Assembly (NCBI GenBank): GCA_902781315.1
Contig: CACZIT010000022.1
Location: 33,066-97,065, forward strand
Source of the DNA: an uncultured Prevotellaceae bacterium
GTDB lineage: Bacteria > Bacteroidota > Bacteroidia > Bacteroidales > Bacteroidaceae
Direction of reading: 5' to 3'
Length of the DNA: 64,000 bases
The notes beneath the pieces were generated by a model. The model ran no database searches. It was given only the letters and a program-made list of their open reading frames with translations, and had not been told where the DNA came from. The position numbers and the translations under genes are program-made. Positions 25,765-34,416 of the stretch are shown here, one piece after another. Each line of letters begins with the position of its first letter. Within the stretch, counting starts at the first letter, position 1.

Positions 25765-26205
25765 TTATTGCTCGGCGCGGTCGTCGACGTTGTCGCCCTC
25801 TGTGGGGGCGAGGGTGGCCTCGAAATCGGTGATGCCGTAGCGCACGAGGATGTCGTACCACTGCAGGAGCTTGCGGATGTCGCTGTCGTGTACGCGCTCG
25901 CGGTCGTAGTCGGGCAGCACTTCGGCGAAGAAGTCGCGCAGTTGCTGGGAGGTGGCTTTCTTATAGTTGAGCGTGCAGGGCTTCAGTTCGGCTTTCTCGC
26001 CAAGGTTCTTCAAGACCTGCCAGAGGGGGATATCGTCGCTATCGGTGTACATGGCGATGTCGCCAAGGCTGGTGATGCGGTCGGTGCCAAAGGCGGGCAT
26101 GCGCTTGCGTGCTTCGTCAAGTGTTTCTACGATAAGGTTCATCTTGCCGCGGCTCACAAGGCGATAAAGGCCTGGCTTGCCGGAGATTGAAAGAATTGTT
26201 TCCAT
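25765..26205 (-). CDS. DUF5606 family protein
   Basis: A 146-residue cytoplasmic protein of a family restricted to Bacteroidota, function unknown. It starts METILSISGKPGLYRLVSRGKMNLIVE, which is close to the family's N-terminal signature, then FGTDRITSLGDIAMYTDSDD and the C-terminal helix LLQWYDILVRYGI; the last residues (PTEGDNVDDRAEQ) are acidic. It is a minus-strand gene following coaE, separated by a 196-bp stretch that holds REP-like hairpins. No catalytic motif is visible. Confidence 0.8.
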   Translation of the reverse strand: METILSISGKPGLYRLVSRGKMNLIVETLDEARKRMPAFGTDRITSLGDIAMYTDSDDIPLWQVLKNLGEKAELKPCTLNYKKATSQQLRDFFAEVLPDYDRERVHDSDIRKLLQWYDILVRYGITDFEATLAPTEGDNVDDRAEQ

Positions 26206-26255
26206 TGTTCTTTTTTTGTTTTGTATTTATTGTTATTAAAATGATTCCTTAATAT

Positions 26256-26275
26256 GGTGGGACCTCTCTGAGGTC
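26256..26275. repeat. Small hairpin ggacctc-tct-gaggtcc
   Basis: Perfect 7-bp palindrome with a 3-base loop between coaE and the DUF5606 gene, related in sequence to the ggtcaggacc core of the next two repeats. Confidence 0.6.
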
Positions 26276-26296
26276 CAAAAACTCTGCTGTTCCCGA

Positions 26297-26357
26297 CACC
26301 CCCAGGTCAGGACCTGGGGTTACTGACATTCGACCCCGTCGGGGTCGGAGGCAGAGA
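26297..26357. repeat. REP-like double hairpin, copy 1
   Basis: CCCAGGTCAGGACCTGGG and CGACCCCGTCGGGGTCG are two adjacent near-perfect palindromes joined by gttactgacatt. Intergenic copy. Confidence 0.9.
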
Positions 26358-26391
26358 TGACATCGGCCTAAGAGCGTCGTTCTTTTTAAAT

Positions 26392-26452
26392 CGCCCCCAG
26401 GTCAGGACCTGGGGTTACTGACTTTCGACCCCGCTGGGGGCGGAGGGAGACT
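26392..26452. repeat. REP-like double hairpin, copy 2, overlapping the coaE 3' end
   Basis: Same double palindrome as copy 1, slightly decayed in the second hairpin. The coaE stop codon (26402-26404) lies inside the first hairpin, so the last 16 or so CoaE residues are encoded by the repeat. Confidence 0.9.
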
Positions 26453-27019
26453 ATCCAGCTGACGGATAAGTTTGTCTACTTGCGGCTCGAGTGGCACGAT
26501 ACCATCGTTTAGGATGACAAAGTCGCTTTGGGCCTCCACTTGCTCTTGCGGCATCTGACGGTGAATCCACTCCATGGCGCGCTCCCGACAGATGGCGTCA
26601 CGCGCCATGATGCGGCTGACGCGCACATCCTCGGGGGCGCTGACGCAGACTACCCGCGCGAAAGGTACGCGCCGCTGGAAACCGCTGTCGAAGAGGATGG
26701 CACTTTCGAGCCACTGATAGTCAGACTGCATGAAGTCGAGGGCCACGGCAGGATGCACCACATCGTTGACAGCCTGCTTGTTCTCCTCGCTGGCCAGCAG
26801 GAACTCGGCCAGCACGCGCTTCTGCAGGATGCAGCCGCGATAGACCTGCGGTCCCACGAGTTGGCGCAGCTGGCTACGCAGCGTGGCTGAGGTGCGCATG
26901 AGGCGCTTGGCAGCGGCATCGCAGTCGTAAACGCGGATGCCTCGCTGGGCCAGCAGCCGGCACACGTAACTTTTGCCGCTGCCTATGCCGCCGGTGATGG
27001 CGATGTAGGGCTGCTTCAT
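26402..27019 (-). CDS. coaE: Dephospho-CoA kinase
   Basis: Last step of coenzyme A synthesis: ATP-dependent phosphorylation of dephospho-CoA, cytoplasmic. Walker A is ITGGIGSGKSYVCRLL (residues about 6-21); DCDAAAKRLM and HPAVALDFMQ match the family, and the lid region has RIMARDAICRERAMEWI. The 205-residue length is near normal, but the final SLPPPPAGSKVSNPRS derives from a REP-like repeat. ATG 27019 (MKQPYIAITG) overlaps the ybbR stop by 4 bp, so the gene is translationally coupled to ybbR. It belongs to the minus-strand run nusB-yajC-ybbR-coaE. Confidence 0.93.
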   Translation of the reverse strand: MKQPYIAITGGIGSGKSYVCRLLAQRGIRVYDCDAAAKRLMRTSATLRSQLRQLVGPQVYRGCILQKRVLAEFLLASEENKQAVNDVVHPAVALDFMQSDYQWLESAILFDSGFQRRVPFARVVCVSAPEDVRVSRIMARDAICRERAMEWIHRQMPQEQVEAQSDFVILNDGIVPLEPQVDKLIRQLDSLPPPPAGSKVSNPRS

Positions 27020-27996
27020 TGCTCGATGAGATAGTCTACCTGCTGAATGTCGAGGCGCGGGTTGCTGACGCTGCCCGGAGCCTTGCGGAGGTAGATGTTG
27101 CACTTCTCTGACGGATGGGCAGCCAACTCGTTGTAGTCGGCTTCAACACGGAACTGCTCGGGGCGTATCTGGCGATACTGGTTGGCACCTACTACAAAAT
27201 GCACGCGTACACGCGAAGGAAACGTGCGCAGCACCTTTCCTGCGGGCATGCCTACGGCCTCAATGGGCACTTCAACGGTCTCCTCGGTCATGATGTCGGG
27301 ACAGAGCGTCACTTGCACCTTCGAGGGCACTATCTTGGCTCCGCGAATGGTGCGCAGGGCGACGATGCGGACGACGGTATCCTCGAAGTTGATGATGCGT
27401 TGCTGCTCGGTGTCGGCATAGCGGATGCTGTCGAGCAACTGGCGACTGGCATAAACGGTGACGGTGGTAGGCGAGTAGATGGTGCGAGCCAGATAGTGAG
27501 TCTTTTCGGGCACGATTTGTCCGATGAGCCTCACGGGCACTCTCTTCGATATGCCGTGGTTGTAGAAGAACTCCAGCCTGTCGGGCTTCATGGAGGTAAT
27601 CTTGGTGGAACTGTAGATCTGCTGGCTGAGCTGCCGCAGCAGGTCGGTTCCCTGCACCTGAGCGCGTCCGTTGTCCTTAGCCGTGTAGTTGTGAAAGTTG
27701 ATCTTGAGCGGACGCAGCGTACGCCAATACATGTAGGCGGCCAGCGTGAAACCCTTGTCGCGCAGGGTGACGCGCAGGGTGTCGTTGATGTCGGTGGTGA
27801 TGACTACGTCCTTGGGCACGCCTACAAGGCTGACGGGCACCCGATACTCGCGCTCGATGGTCTCGTTGAGGGCTGTGAGCATCCAGAACATACCACTGAC
27901 GATGAGGAAGAACAAAAAAATCAGAAACTCTCTGTTCACGATACTGAACAGAAAGTTCCTGACTACTCTGTATAGGCTGACGAGTTGTTCTTTCAT
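27016..27996 (-). CDS. YbbR-like domain protein
   Basis: A 326-residue protein anchored by one N-terminal membrane helix (FLIFLFFLIVSGMFWMLTAL) with YbbR-type beta-rich repeats in the exported part (EYRVPVSLVGVPKDVVITTD, VPVRLIGQIVPEKTHYLART, VEVPIEAVGMPAGKVLRTFP). In other bacteria YbbR/CdaR proteins bind or regulate partner membrane enzymes; the Bacteroidota version between yajC and coaE has no proven role. The stop overlaps the coaE start by 4 bp, and the start lies 53 bp downstream of yajC. Confidence 0.85.
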   Translation of the reverse strand: MKEQLVSLYRVVRNFLFSIVNREFLIFLFFLIVSGMFWMLTALNETIEREYRVPVSLVGVPKDVVITTDINDTLRVTLRDKGFTLAAYMYWRTLRPLKINFHNYTAKDNGRAQVQGTDLLRQLSQQIYSSTKITSMKPDRLEFFYNHGISKRVPVRLIGQIVPEKTHYLARTIYSPTTVTVYASRQLLDSIRYADTEQQRIINFEDTVVRIVALRTIRGAKIVPSKVQVTLCPDIMTEETVEVPIEAVGMPAGKVLRTFPSRVRVHFVVGANQYRQIRPEQFRVEADYNELAAHPSEKCNIYLRKAPGSVSNPRLDIQQVDYLIEQ

Positions 27997-28049
27997 CGTC
28001 GTGCTGTCGCTGATGATATTTTCCTTTTAGAAGTGAGGATGTTGCAGGC

Positions 28050-28367
28050 TTATGCGTTGGGCGTAGCAGCAGCTCCGCTGGCGAAGACGTAGTTGCGGTC
28101 GATGGTGACAACCACGCCGCGGGCAATCTCCACATCGACGGTGGTGTCGGCATTGACACGCTTCACGGTGCCATGGACGCCACCACCCGTGACCACCTTG
28201 GTGCCTTCTGTGATGGAGTTCTGGAACTGGCGTATTTCCTTCTGCCGCTTCTGCTGCGGACGAATCATGAAGAACCACATGATGGCAAAAATGGCCACCA
28301 TCATCAGCAGCATGGACATGCCGCCGCCTCCCTGTGCTGCCTGTGCAGCTAATACGATTGTACTCAT
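28050..28367 (-). CDS. yajC: Preprotein translocase subunit YajC
   Basis: A 105-residue single-pass membrane protein of the SecDF-YajC accessory complex. One helix, MLLMMVAIFAIMWFFMIRPQ, is followed by the family signature QQKRQKEIRQFQNSI and GTKVVTGGGVHGTVKRV. Length and order are typical. It lies between nusB (41 bp upstream) and ybbR in an order common to Bacteroidales. Confidence 0.95.
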   Translation of the reverse strand: MSTIVLAAQAAQGGGGMSMLLMMVAIFAIMWFFMIRPQQKRQKEIRQFQNSITEGTKVVTGGGVHGTVKRVNADTTVDVEIARGVVVTIDRNYVFASGAAATPNA

Positions 28368-28408
28368 TGTTTGTTATTGTTTTTGTTTGTTTGACGTTCT
28401 GTTTCTTT

Positions 28409-29362
28409 TCAGTTCTCCTGCGGAGCGTGGGGCGGCTCCATGGTCTTGAACATCTTGCCCGAGGCGATGAGGTAGCGGGCAATGGCATCGAGCATGCCGT
28501 TGATGTAGCCGCCGCTCTTGTGGGTGCTGTAGAGTTTGGCCAGGTCGACATATTCGTTGATGGTGACACTGACGGGGATGTTGGGGAAGGTCATCATCTC
28601 GGCAATGGCAATCTGCATGATGACGACATCCATGTAGGCCAGGCGCGAGAAGTCCCAGTTGCGCGACGTCTCACCCATGTAGCGCTGGTAGACATCGGCA
28701 TTGAGGATGGTGGCGCGGAAGAGCTTGCGGGCGAAGTCCTTGTCTTCCTCGTCCTTGTACTCGGGCAGCAGTTCCTGCTTCGAGCTGTTCTTCGGATCGA
28801 AGCGCTTGATGGTCTTCAGCACGAAGGTGTCTACAACTTCCTTATCGTCGTTCCAGTAGAGGCTCTTTTCCTCGAGCAGGGCGTCGAGGTCCTCGTTGTC
28901 CTGCACGAACTGCTTGTAGATTTTCCGCCACAGCTCGCGGTCGGTCTCGTAGGAATCGTCAGCAGACGCCATGTAGTCGGCGTAAATCTGGCTGTTCTCA
29001 ATCTGGTTGCAAAGCTTGCGCACAAATTCAATATCGTCGTCCCACGCGAGTTTCTGGCTCTCAACGTAGCTATTGAGCATCTTGTTGTCTTCCATCTGGA
29101 TGGAGAACTTGTTGTCAACGAACTTCGTAGAAGGCAGCGGAGTGCCCTCGCGCAGTGCACGCTGGGTAGCAATCTCTATACGGTGGCGCTCCTCACGAGC
29201 CACTGCCACGATGAGCTGCAAGAGATAGAGATAAAGGTCATATGCTTTCGAAAGGCTGAAAACAAGTTCCTTTTCAGCACTGTCAATGTTACGGTTGCCA
29301 TTCTGGTAATAGGCATAGGTAAGCTGAACAATCTTAATTCTAATTAACTCGCGATTAATCAT
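28409..29362 (-). CDS. nusB: Transcription antitermination factor NusB (long Bacteroidota form)
   Basis: A 317-residue protein, about twice the length of E. coli NusB, as usual in Bacteroidota, where an N-terminal extension precedes the NusB fold. The start is MINRELIRIKIVQLTYAYYQ, and the C-terminal NusB core has FARKLFRATILNAD, RLAYMDVVIMQIAIAEMM, PVSVTINEYVDLAKLYS and GGYINGMLDAIAR. With NusE it binds boxA RNA during rRNA antitermination. It heads the nusB-yajC-ybbR-coaE run, divergent from rplY; a box TAAATTTG on the minus strand at 29417-29424 is a plausible promoter. Confidence 0.92.
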   Translation of the reverse strand: MINRELIRIKIVQLTYAYYQNGNRNIDSAEKELVFSLSKAYDLYLYLLQLIVAVAREERHRIEIATQRALREGTPLPSTKFVDNKFSIQMEDNKMLNSYVESQKLAWDDDIEFVRKLCNQIENSQIYADYMASADDSYETDRELWRKIYKQFVQDNEDLDALLEEKSLYWNDDKEVVDTFVLKTIKRFDPKNSSKQELLPEYKDEEDKDFARKLFRATILNADVYQRYMGETSRNWDFSRLAYMDVVIMQIAIAEMMTFPNIPVSVTINEYVDLAKLYSTHKSGGYINGMLDAIARYLIASGKMFKTMEPPHAPQEN

Positions 29363-29416
29363 TGCTTCTCTACTTTATTTGTGTTTCAGGATTTCAAAAA
29401 TACGTATTTACGATTG

Positions 29417-29424
29417 CAAATTTA
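29417..29424 (-). promoter_or_regulatory. Candidate promoter -7 box TAAATTTG for the nusB operon
   Basis: Reverse complement of caaattta, 54 bp before the nusB start; fits TAnnTTTG. Confidence 0.5.
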
Positions 29425-29518
29425 GTGATTTTCTGCCAAACAAGCAAGAAATAGAAGAAAAAATGATAGGTTTTTGCAATTTTTCTTCGTCAAACTTTCG
29501 TCTTTCATCTTTTTTTAG

Positions 29519-29526
29519 TACCTTTG
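29519..29526 (+). promoter_or_regulatory. Promoter -7 box TACCTTTG for rplY-pth
   Basis: Followed by GCACCCGC, as at yhhQ and tRNA-Pro. The leader to ATG 29616 is about 80 nt. Confidence 0.75.
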
Positions 29527-29615
29527 CACCCGCTTTTTTGAGCACATCGTGTGATGGCGAATTAAGGCAAAGAGAATTTTAACAACTTAATTTAGAGTAA
29601 CACAAAAGTAAAAGT

Positions 29616-30215
29616 ATGAAAGAATTTACACTGAACGGTCAGATGCGTGAGACCGTAGGAAAGAAGGCTTCCAAGCTGATGAGAAAAGAGGGAATGATTC
29701 CCTGCAACATTTACGGTGAGCACACTGCTGACGGTCAGCCCGTCGCCCACTCGTTTGCCATCTCGATGGCCGAGCTGCGCAAGGTGGTCTACACTCCCCA
29801 CATCTATATGATGAACATCAACATCGACGGCGTGGCTCGCAAGGCTGTCATCAAGGAACTGCAGTTCCACCCCGTGACCGACGCCCTGCTGCACGTTGAC
29901 TTCTACGAGGTGAACGAGGAGAAGCCCATCACAGTTGGTATTCCCGTGAAGCTGAACGGTCTGGCACAGGGTGTGCGCGACGGTGGTAAGCTGAACCTCT
30001 CTATCCGCAAGCTGAACGTGACCGCTCCCTATAAGCAGATTCCTGAGGTGCTCGACATCGACGTCACCAACCTGGAGCTGGGTAAGAGCATCAAGGTGCG
30101 CGACCTGAGTTTCGAGGGTCTCGAACTGGCTACTCCCGCCGATGTGGTGGTTTGCTCTGTGAAGGCTACGCGTGCTTCGCGTTCTGCCGCTGCTGCCGAG
30201 GCTGCTGCTGAGTAA
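29616..30215 (+). CDS. rplY: 50S ribosomal protein L25 (CTC/TL5 type)
   Basis: A 199-residue 5S-rRNA-binding ribosomal protein of the long general-stress (CTC) type. The N-terminal L25 domain has [22 protein letters not shown] and [16 protein letters not shown]; the C-terminal TL5 beta domain has [20 protein letters not shown] and [19 protein letters not shown]. The Ala-rich tail ([10 protein letters not shown]) is typical. It is transcribed with pth (17-bp gap) in an order common in Bacteroidales. Confidence 0.95.
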   Translation: MKEFTLNGQMRETVGKKASKLMRKEGMIPCNIYGEHTADGQPVAHSFAISMAELRKVVYTPHIYMMNINIDGVARKAVIKELQFHPVTDALLHVDFYEVNEEKPITVGIPVKLNGLAQGVRDGGKLNLSIRKLNVTAPYKQIPEVLDIDVTNLELGKSIKVRDLSFEGLELATPADVVVCSVKATRASRSAAAAEAAAE

Positions 30216-30232
30216 ACAATTACAATCAGACT

Positions 30233-30868
30233 ATGGACAAATACTTAATTGTGGGTCTGGGAAATCCTGGCGACGAATATGCCGAAACCCGCCACAATGC
30301 TGGATACATGGTATTGGACGCTTTCGCAAAGGCGTCCAATATTGTTTTTGCCGACAAGCGCTACGGCTACGTGGCCGAAACCAGCATCAAGGGACGCAAG
30401 GTGTTTCTGCTGAAACCCACCACGTTCATGAATCTCTCGGGCAACGCCGTACGCTACTGGCTCGGCAAAGAGAACATCGACCAGAGCCGTCTGCTTGTAG
30501 TGAGCGACGAAGTGGCCGTGCCGCTGGGGCAGTTCCGGTTGAAGGCCAACGGCTCGAACGGCGGTCACAACGGACTCGGGCACATACAGCAACTCATCGG
30601 CCAGAACTATGCCCGGCTGCGCATGGGTATAGGTAACGACTTCCCGCACGGCATGCAGATACAGCACGTGCTGGGACACTTCACGCCGGAGGAGCGGGAG
30701 TTGCTCAACCCTGCCATCGACACGGCTGTGGAAGTGATACGCAGTTTCGTGCTGGCCGGCATTGACATCACGATGAACCAATACAACAAACTGGGTAAGC
30801 AATGCAAGAAACCGCAAGAATCGACAAATGGCTCTGGGCAGCCCGCATCTTCAAAACCCGAAGCATAG
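30233..30868 (+). CDS. pth: Peptidyl-tRNA hydrolase
   Basis: Releases tRNA from peptidyl-tRNAs in the cytoplasm. Motifs: [25 protein letters not shown] with the catalytic His, [15 protein letters not shown], and [17 protein letters not shown]. The usual Bacteroidales protein would stop soon after [11 protein letters not shown]; here about 22 further residues ([22 protein letters not shown] split over the overlap) run into the following S4 gene. The 67-bp overlap with that gene is unusually long, but both frames are clear. It follows rplY by 17 bp. Confidence 0.94.
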   Translation: MDKYLIVGLGNPGDEYAETRHNAGYMVLDAFAKASNIVFADKRYGYVAETSIKGRKVFLLKPTTFMNLSGNAVRYWLGKENIDQSRLLVVSDEVAVPLGQFRLKANGSNGGHNGLGHIQQLIGQNYARLRMGIGNDFPHGMQIQHVLGHFTPEERELLNPAIDTAVEVIRSFVLAGIDITMNQYNKLGKQCKKPQESTNGSGQPASSKPEA

Positions 30869-31224
30869 CCGCCGATGCCATCAAAAACGGCCGCGTCACC
30901 ATTGAGGGTGTCAACGTGAAGCCGAGCCGCATGGTGAAGGCTGGCGAAGTGGTGAGCGTGAAGAAGCCACCCATCACCTATTCGTTCCGCATTCTGAAGA
31001 CCATCGAACAGCGCGTGGGTGCAAAACTCATTCCCGAGATTTACGAAAACGTGACCGACCCGAAGCAGTACGAACTGCTGGAGATGAGCCGCATCAGCGG
31101 TTTCGTTGACCGCGCCCGCGGTACAGGTCGCCCCACGAAAAAGGAGCGCCGCGCCATGGATGCTTTTGTTGACCCCACCCTCTTCGGATTCGATGATGAC
31201 GACTTATTCAGCGATGAAGACTAA
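30802..31224 (+). CDS. S4-domain RNA-binding protein (Hsp15/RlbA-like)
   Basis: A 140-residue protein with an N-terminal S4 RNA-binding fold ([46 protein letters not shown], quoted in parts) and a basic then acidic tail ([23 protein letters not shown]). Related Hsp15 proteins bind 50S subunits carrying stalled nascent chains, which fits the position after pth. The start ATG lies inside pth. The gene is followed immediately by a strong bidirectional terminator. Confidence 0.88.
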   Translation: MQETARIDKWLWAARIFKTRSIAADAIKNGRVTIEGVNVKPSRMVKAGEVVSVKKPPITYSFRILKTIEQRVGAKLIPEIYENVTDPKQYELLEMSRISGFVDRARGTGRPTKKERRAMDAFVDPTLFGFDDDDLFSDED

Positions 31225-31231
31225 TCGCTGC

Positions 31232-31286
31232 AAAAAAAATAGCGTCGGCGCCTGAGACCATCTCAGACGCCGACGTACTTTTTTTT
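31232..31286. terminator. Bidirectional rho-independent terminator
   Basis: Stem cgtcggcg(c)ctgaga (31243-31257) with tctcag(a)cgccgacg (31261-31275) and a 3-base loop. T-rich run 31278-31285 on the plus side and A-run 31232-31239 on the other side, serving the S4 gene and the convergent barrel gene. Confidence 0.9.
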
Positions 31287-31313
31287 CTATCACATGATTC
31301 TTAGCACGGGAGT

Positions 31314-34292
31314 TTAGAAGTATCTTCCCGGTCTGCCGAAACCACCACCAGGACGGCCGCCGCCAGGACCCATGCCGCCACCAGGACCCATGCCGCCAGG
31401 ACCCATGCCGCCGCCAGGACCCTGCATGCCCTGTCGGGCCTGCTTGCCGCCAAAGGCGTTGAAGCGATAGACGACGTGGAGCATAGCGTAGCTGTTGATG
31501 CTGTTGTACCACGTATCGGTACGTGACATGGCAGAGAGAGCACGGCTGAAGTTTGACTGCTGGTTCAGGATATCGTAGAACTGCAGCATCACCGTGAGGT
31601 TCTTGCCCTTCAGGAACGACTGCGAGATCTGCGCATTCCAGAGCAGCTCGTTGGTGTTCATCGACTGGTCGTTGTAGCCGCGACGGCTGCGGTTGTGGAT
31701 GTCGGTGGCAATGCTGGTTCCCCAAGGCGCCGTGAGACTCATCGAACCACCATAGGAGAAGGTCCAGGTGTCGAGGTTGCCGCTGGCCTGCAACTTATTG
31801 CGGGCGTGGTTGTAGTTGACGTCGCCATCGAGCTCAATCTCGCCGAACCACTGTCCCAGCGTGGGGCGGAAACTCAGGCCGAGTCGCTCGCCGACGGTGG
31901 TCTCGCGCGTGGTGTTCTTCACCGAAGAGGAATTCATGTCGAGTGCCACGTAGCCTACGTAGTTGTTGTAGCCCAGGTTGGTGAACGTGTTGACATTCCA
32001 GACGCCGGCGCTGTCGATGGATGCGTTGAACATGCCGCCCCAGAACACATTCCAGTTGCCGTTAATGTTCTCCGGACGCGTGGTGCGGCCACCGGTTTTC
32101 TCGTCATAGGTCACCATCGACGAGATGCTGTTGTTGGTGGTGGTGAAGCGCAGGAAGGTCATCTCAGTCATAGAGTGGTTCTGCTGATAGCCGTTGTAGA
32201 AGAGGTTCAGGCTCTGTGTGAACGATGGTTTCAGGCCGGGATTACCGCGCGAGATGTTGAGCGGGTCGCTGTCGTCGTAGATGTCGAGCAGCTGCGTCAT
32301 GGAGGGCTGCGACGTAGATCCGCGGTAGTTGATACGCAGGTTGGACACCTTCGAGAAGCGGTAGCGGAAGTCGAGTGTCGGGGTGACGTTGAACACGGTG
32401 CGGGTGGTGTCGACATAGACGCCCTGATAGTCCTGTATGAACTTCGAGCTCTGCGGCTGGAACATCACGCCCACGTTGAAGTTGTACTTCTCGTGAATCT
32501 TACGGAACATCAGCTCGATGTTGTGCGTGTAGTTCTTGTATTCCGAATAGCGGCTCAGCGCCGAGTCACGATAAGCCTCGTAGGGCTGCGAAAGGCGATT
32601 CAGGTAGTTGTCCCACTGACGATAGTAAGGAGTAAGTCCCGAGAAGAAGTCCTCGCCGAGATTGGAGAAGTCGAAGGTCTGTCGGTCGCTCTTGTTGAAC
32701 GAGTAGTTGAAGCGATAGCTAAACTGCAGGAACGCGCCTTTCCAAAGCGGTTCGCTATAAGTGGTTTGCAACGTGTAGTTGTAGCTCTTCGTAGGAGCAA
32801 GATTGAAGCGGTTGGTCTGGTAGGTAGAGTCGTTGCCCAGCATGTCCTGAATCTGGAAGAGATGCACGTTGCTGGTAGAGAAATTCTTCGACGCACCGTC
32901 ATTATAGGAAGCATCGGCACGCAACGTGAGGTTGCGACCCCGCGAGCCAAACTTCCTGTTGAACTGCAGCATGCCGCCCACGCGCTTCGAGTCGCTGTAG
33001 CTGATGCCCTGGTTCTGGCGCCAGTTCACCATCAGGCCGCGGCTGGCCAGATCGGAAATGGCGGCATCGACCAGCGGATCGTCGACGTAGAGATAGGGAT
33101 CCTCGTTGTAGGATGCCGATGTGCCCCAGGAGCGTCCGTCGTTTTTAGAGAAGCTCAGGTTCGGACGGAACATGATGTTGGTCATCGTGTCGGGTGTCCA
33201 CTCCACGCGCATCTGGGCATTCCACGAATCGGAGCGCGAGTAGTTCTGATTCAGGCTGTTGGAGAAAGACCCTGAACGCGACACGAAGTTCTCGCTCGAG
33301 GAGATGGTGCGCGAGTCGCCGTCGCGGTGGTTCCAACGCACCGAGCCATCGACCTTCAGCAGGTTAGTCTTCTCGTAGTTGATGTTCACACCTACCATCT
33401 TCGAGGAATTCAGCCCCGTGTTGCCACGGCCGAAGCCGCCCATGCCACGTCCGCCAAACCCACGGTCGCCCGTGTTGTTGGCATTGCTGAAAGCACGAAT
33501 GGCCAGGGCGTCGTTGTTGTACATACCCATCAGTCGGGCCGAATAGCGGTCTTTCGTTCCTATGGCGACATCGTTGTTGGTGAGGAAGCCGTGGTTCATG
33601 CCCTTCTTCACTGAGAAGTCGAGCGTGGTTTCTTCGTTGCCGTCGTCGATACCAGTGATGCGGCTCAGGTCGCTCTTCTCGTCGTACACCTTAATGCTCT
33701 CGATAATCGACGTAGGCAGATTCTTCATGGCCGTCTGCGTGTCGCCGGTCATAAACTCCTTTCCGCCCACCTTCACCTTTTTCACTTCCTTTCCGTTGAT
33801 GGTGATCTTGCCGTCGTCGTCAACCTGTGCGCCAGGGATGCGCTTCACCAGTTCCTCGGCCACAGAGCCTTCCGGCACGCGGTAGGCCGACGAGTTGTAA
33901 ACGAACGTATCCTCTTTCAGTACAACCTTCTGGGCAAGAGCAGTGACCTCTGCCCCCTTCAGCATCACGGCATCGCTCTGCATCGTCAGCTTGCCCATAG
34001 CAAGGTTTTTCTGGCCTTCCATCTCGAGATTCTTCACCATCGTCACGTAGCCGATGCTTGAAATCTTCAGCAGATACTTGCCACTCTTGGGAGCTGTGAG
34101 CGAGAAGCGACCCTCGTCGTCCGACACGGTACCACCGACAAATGTAGAGTCGGTTTTCAGCAGTTGCAACGTCACTTGCGGCAGCGGCTCATTCGTGTCT
34201 TTGTCAATGAGCGTGCCCGATATCTTACGGTCTTGTGCAAAAGAAAAAGCTGCTACGAACATCAGCAGCAGCATGAATAGAGATCGTTTCAT
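31314..34292 (-). CDS. Large outer membrane beta-barrel protein with CarboxypepD-regulatory-like domain
   Basis: A 992-residue exported protein: signal peptide MKRSLFMLLLMFVAAFSFAQ, an N-terminal CarboxypepD-regulatory-like domain (ISGTLIDKDTNEPLPQVTL), a plug-like region (VAEELVKRIPGAQVDDDGKI) and an OMP_b-brl_3-type 14-22 strand barrel with many aromatic-ended strands. It resembles TonB-dependent receptors lacking a SusD partner; substrate unknown. The C-terminal 45 residues are unusual: GPGGGMGPGG repeats rich in Gly, Pro, Met and Arg extend beyond the last strand (LHVVYRFNAFGGKQAR). The gene is isolated between a terminator and the divergent aroB. Confidence 0.85.
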   Translation of the reverse strand: MKRSLFMLLLMFVAAFSFAQDRKISGTLIDKDTNEPLPQVTLQLLKTDSTFVGGTVSDDEGRFSLTAPKSGKYLLKISSIGYVTMVKNLEMEGQKNLAMGKLTMQSDAVMLKGAEVTALAQKVVLKEDTFVYNSSAYRVPEGSVAEELVKRIPGAQVDDDGKITINGKEVKKVKVGGKEFMTGDTQTAMKNLPTSIIESIKVYDEKSDLSRITGIDDGNEETTLDFSVKKGMNHGFLTNNDVAIGTKDRYSARLMGMYNNDALAIRAFSNANNTGDRGFGGRGMGGFGRGNTGLNSSKMVGVNINYEKTNLLKVDGSVRWNHRDGDSRTISSSENFVSRSGSFSNSLNQNYSRSDSWNAQMRVEWTPDTMTNIMFRPNLSFSKNDGRSWGTSASYNEDPYLYVDDPLVDAAISDLASRGLMVNWRQNQGISYSDSKRVGGMLQFNRKFGSRGRNLTLRADASYNDGASKNFSTSNVHLFQIQDMLGNDSTYQTNRFNLAPTKSYNYTLQTTYSEPLWKGAFLQFSYRFNYSFNKSDRQTFDFSNLGEDFFSGLTPYYRQWDNYLNRLSQPYEAYRDSALSRYSEYKNYTHNIELMFRKIHEKYNFNVGVMFQPQSSKFIQDYQGVYVDTTRTVFNVTPTLDFRYRFSKVSNLRINYRGSTSQPSMTQLLDIYDDSDPLNISRGNPGLKPSFTQSLNLFYNGYQQNHSMTEMTFLRFTTTNNSISSMVTYDEKTGGRTTRPENINGNWNVFWGGMFNASIDSAGVWNVNTFTNLGYNNYVGYVALDMNSSSVKNTTRETTVGERLGLSFRPTLGQWFGEIELDGDVNYNHARNKLQASGNLDTWTFSYGGSMSLTAPWGTSIATDIHNRSRRGYNDQSMNTNELLWNAQISQSFLKGKNLTVMLQFYDILNQQSNFSRALSAMSRTDTWYNSINSYAMLHVVYRFNAFGGKQARQGMQGPGGGMGPGGMGPGGGMGPGGGRPGGGFGRPGRYF

Positions 34293-34399
34293 ATTGTCTG
34301 GTGTTATCTTGTTTCTATCTTTAAGACGTCAAATTACACTCATGGTTTAAAGCTCTGCAAAAAAAAATGAAGAAACTTCCGTAACTTGTAAATAATTAG

Positions 34400-34407
34400 T
34401 ATCTTTG
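34400..34407 (+). promoter_or_regulatory. Promoter -7 box TATCTTTG for aroB
   Basis: TAnnTTTG box 10 bp before ATG 34417, implying a nearly leaderless messenger. Confidence 0.65.
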
Positions 34408-34416
34408 TAGCCAAAT

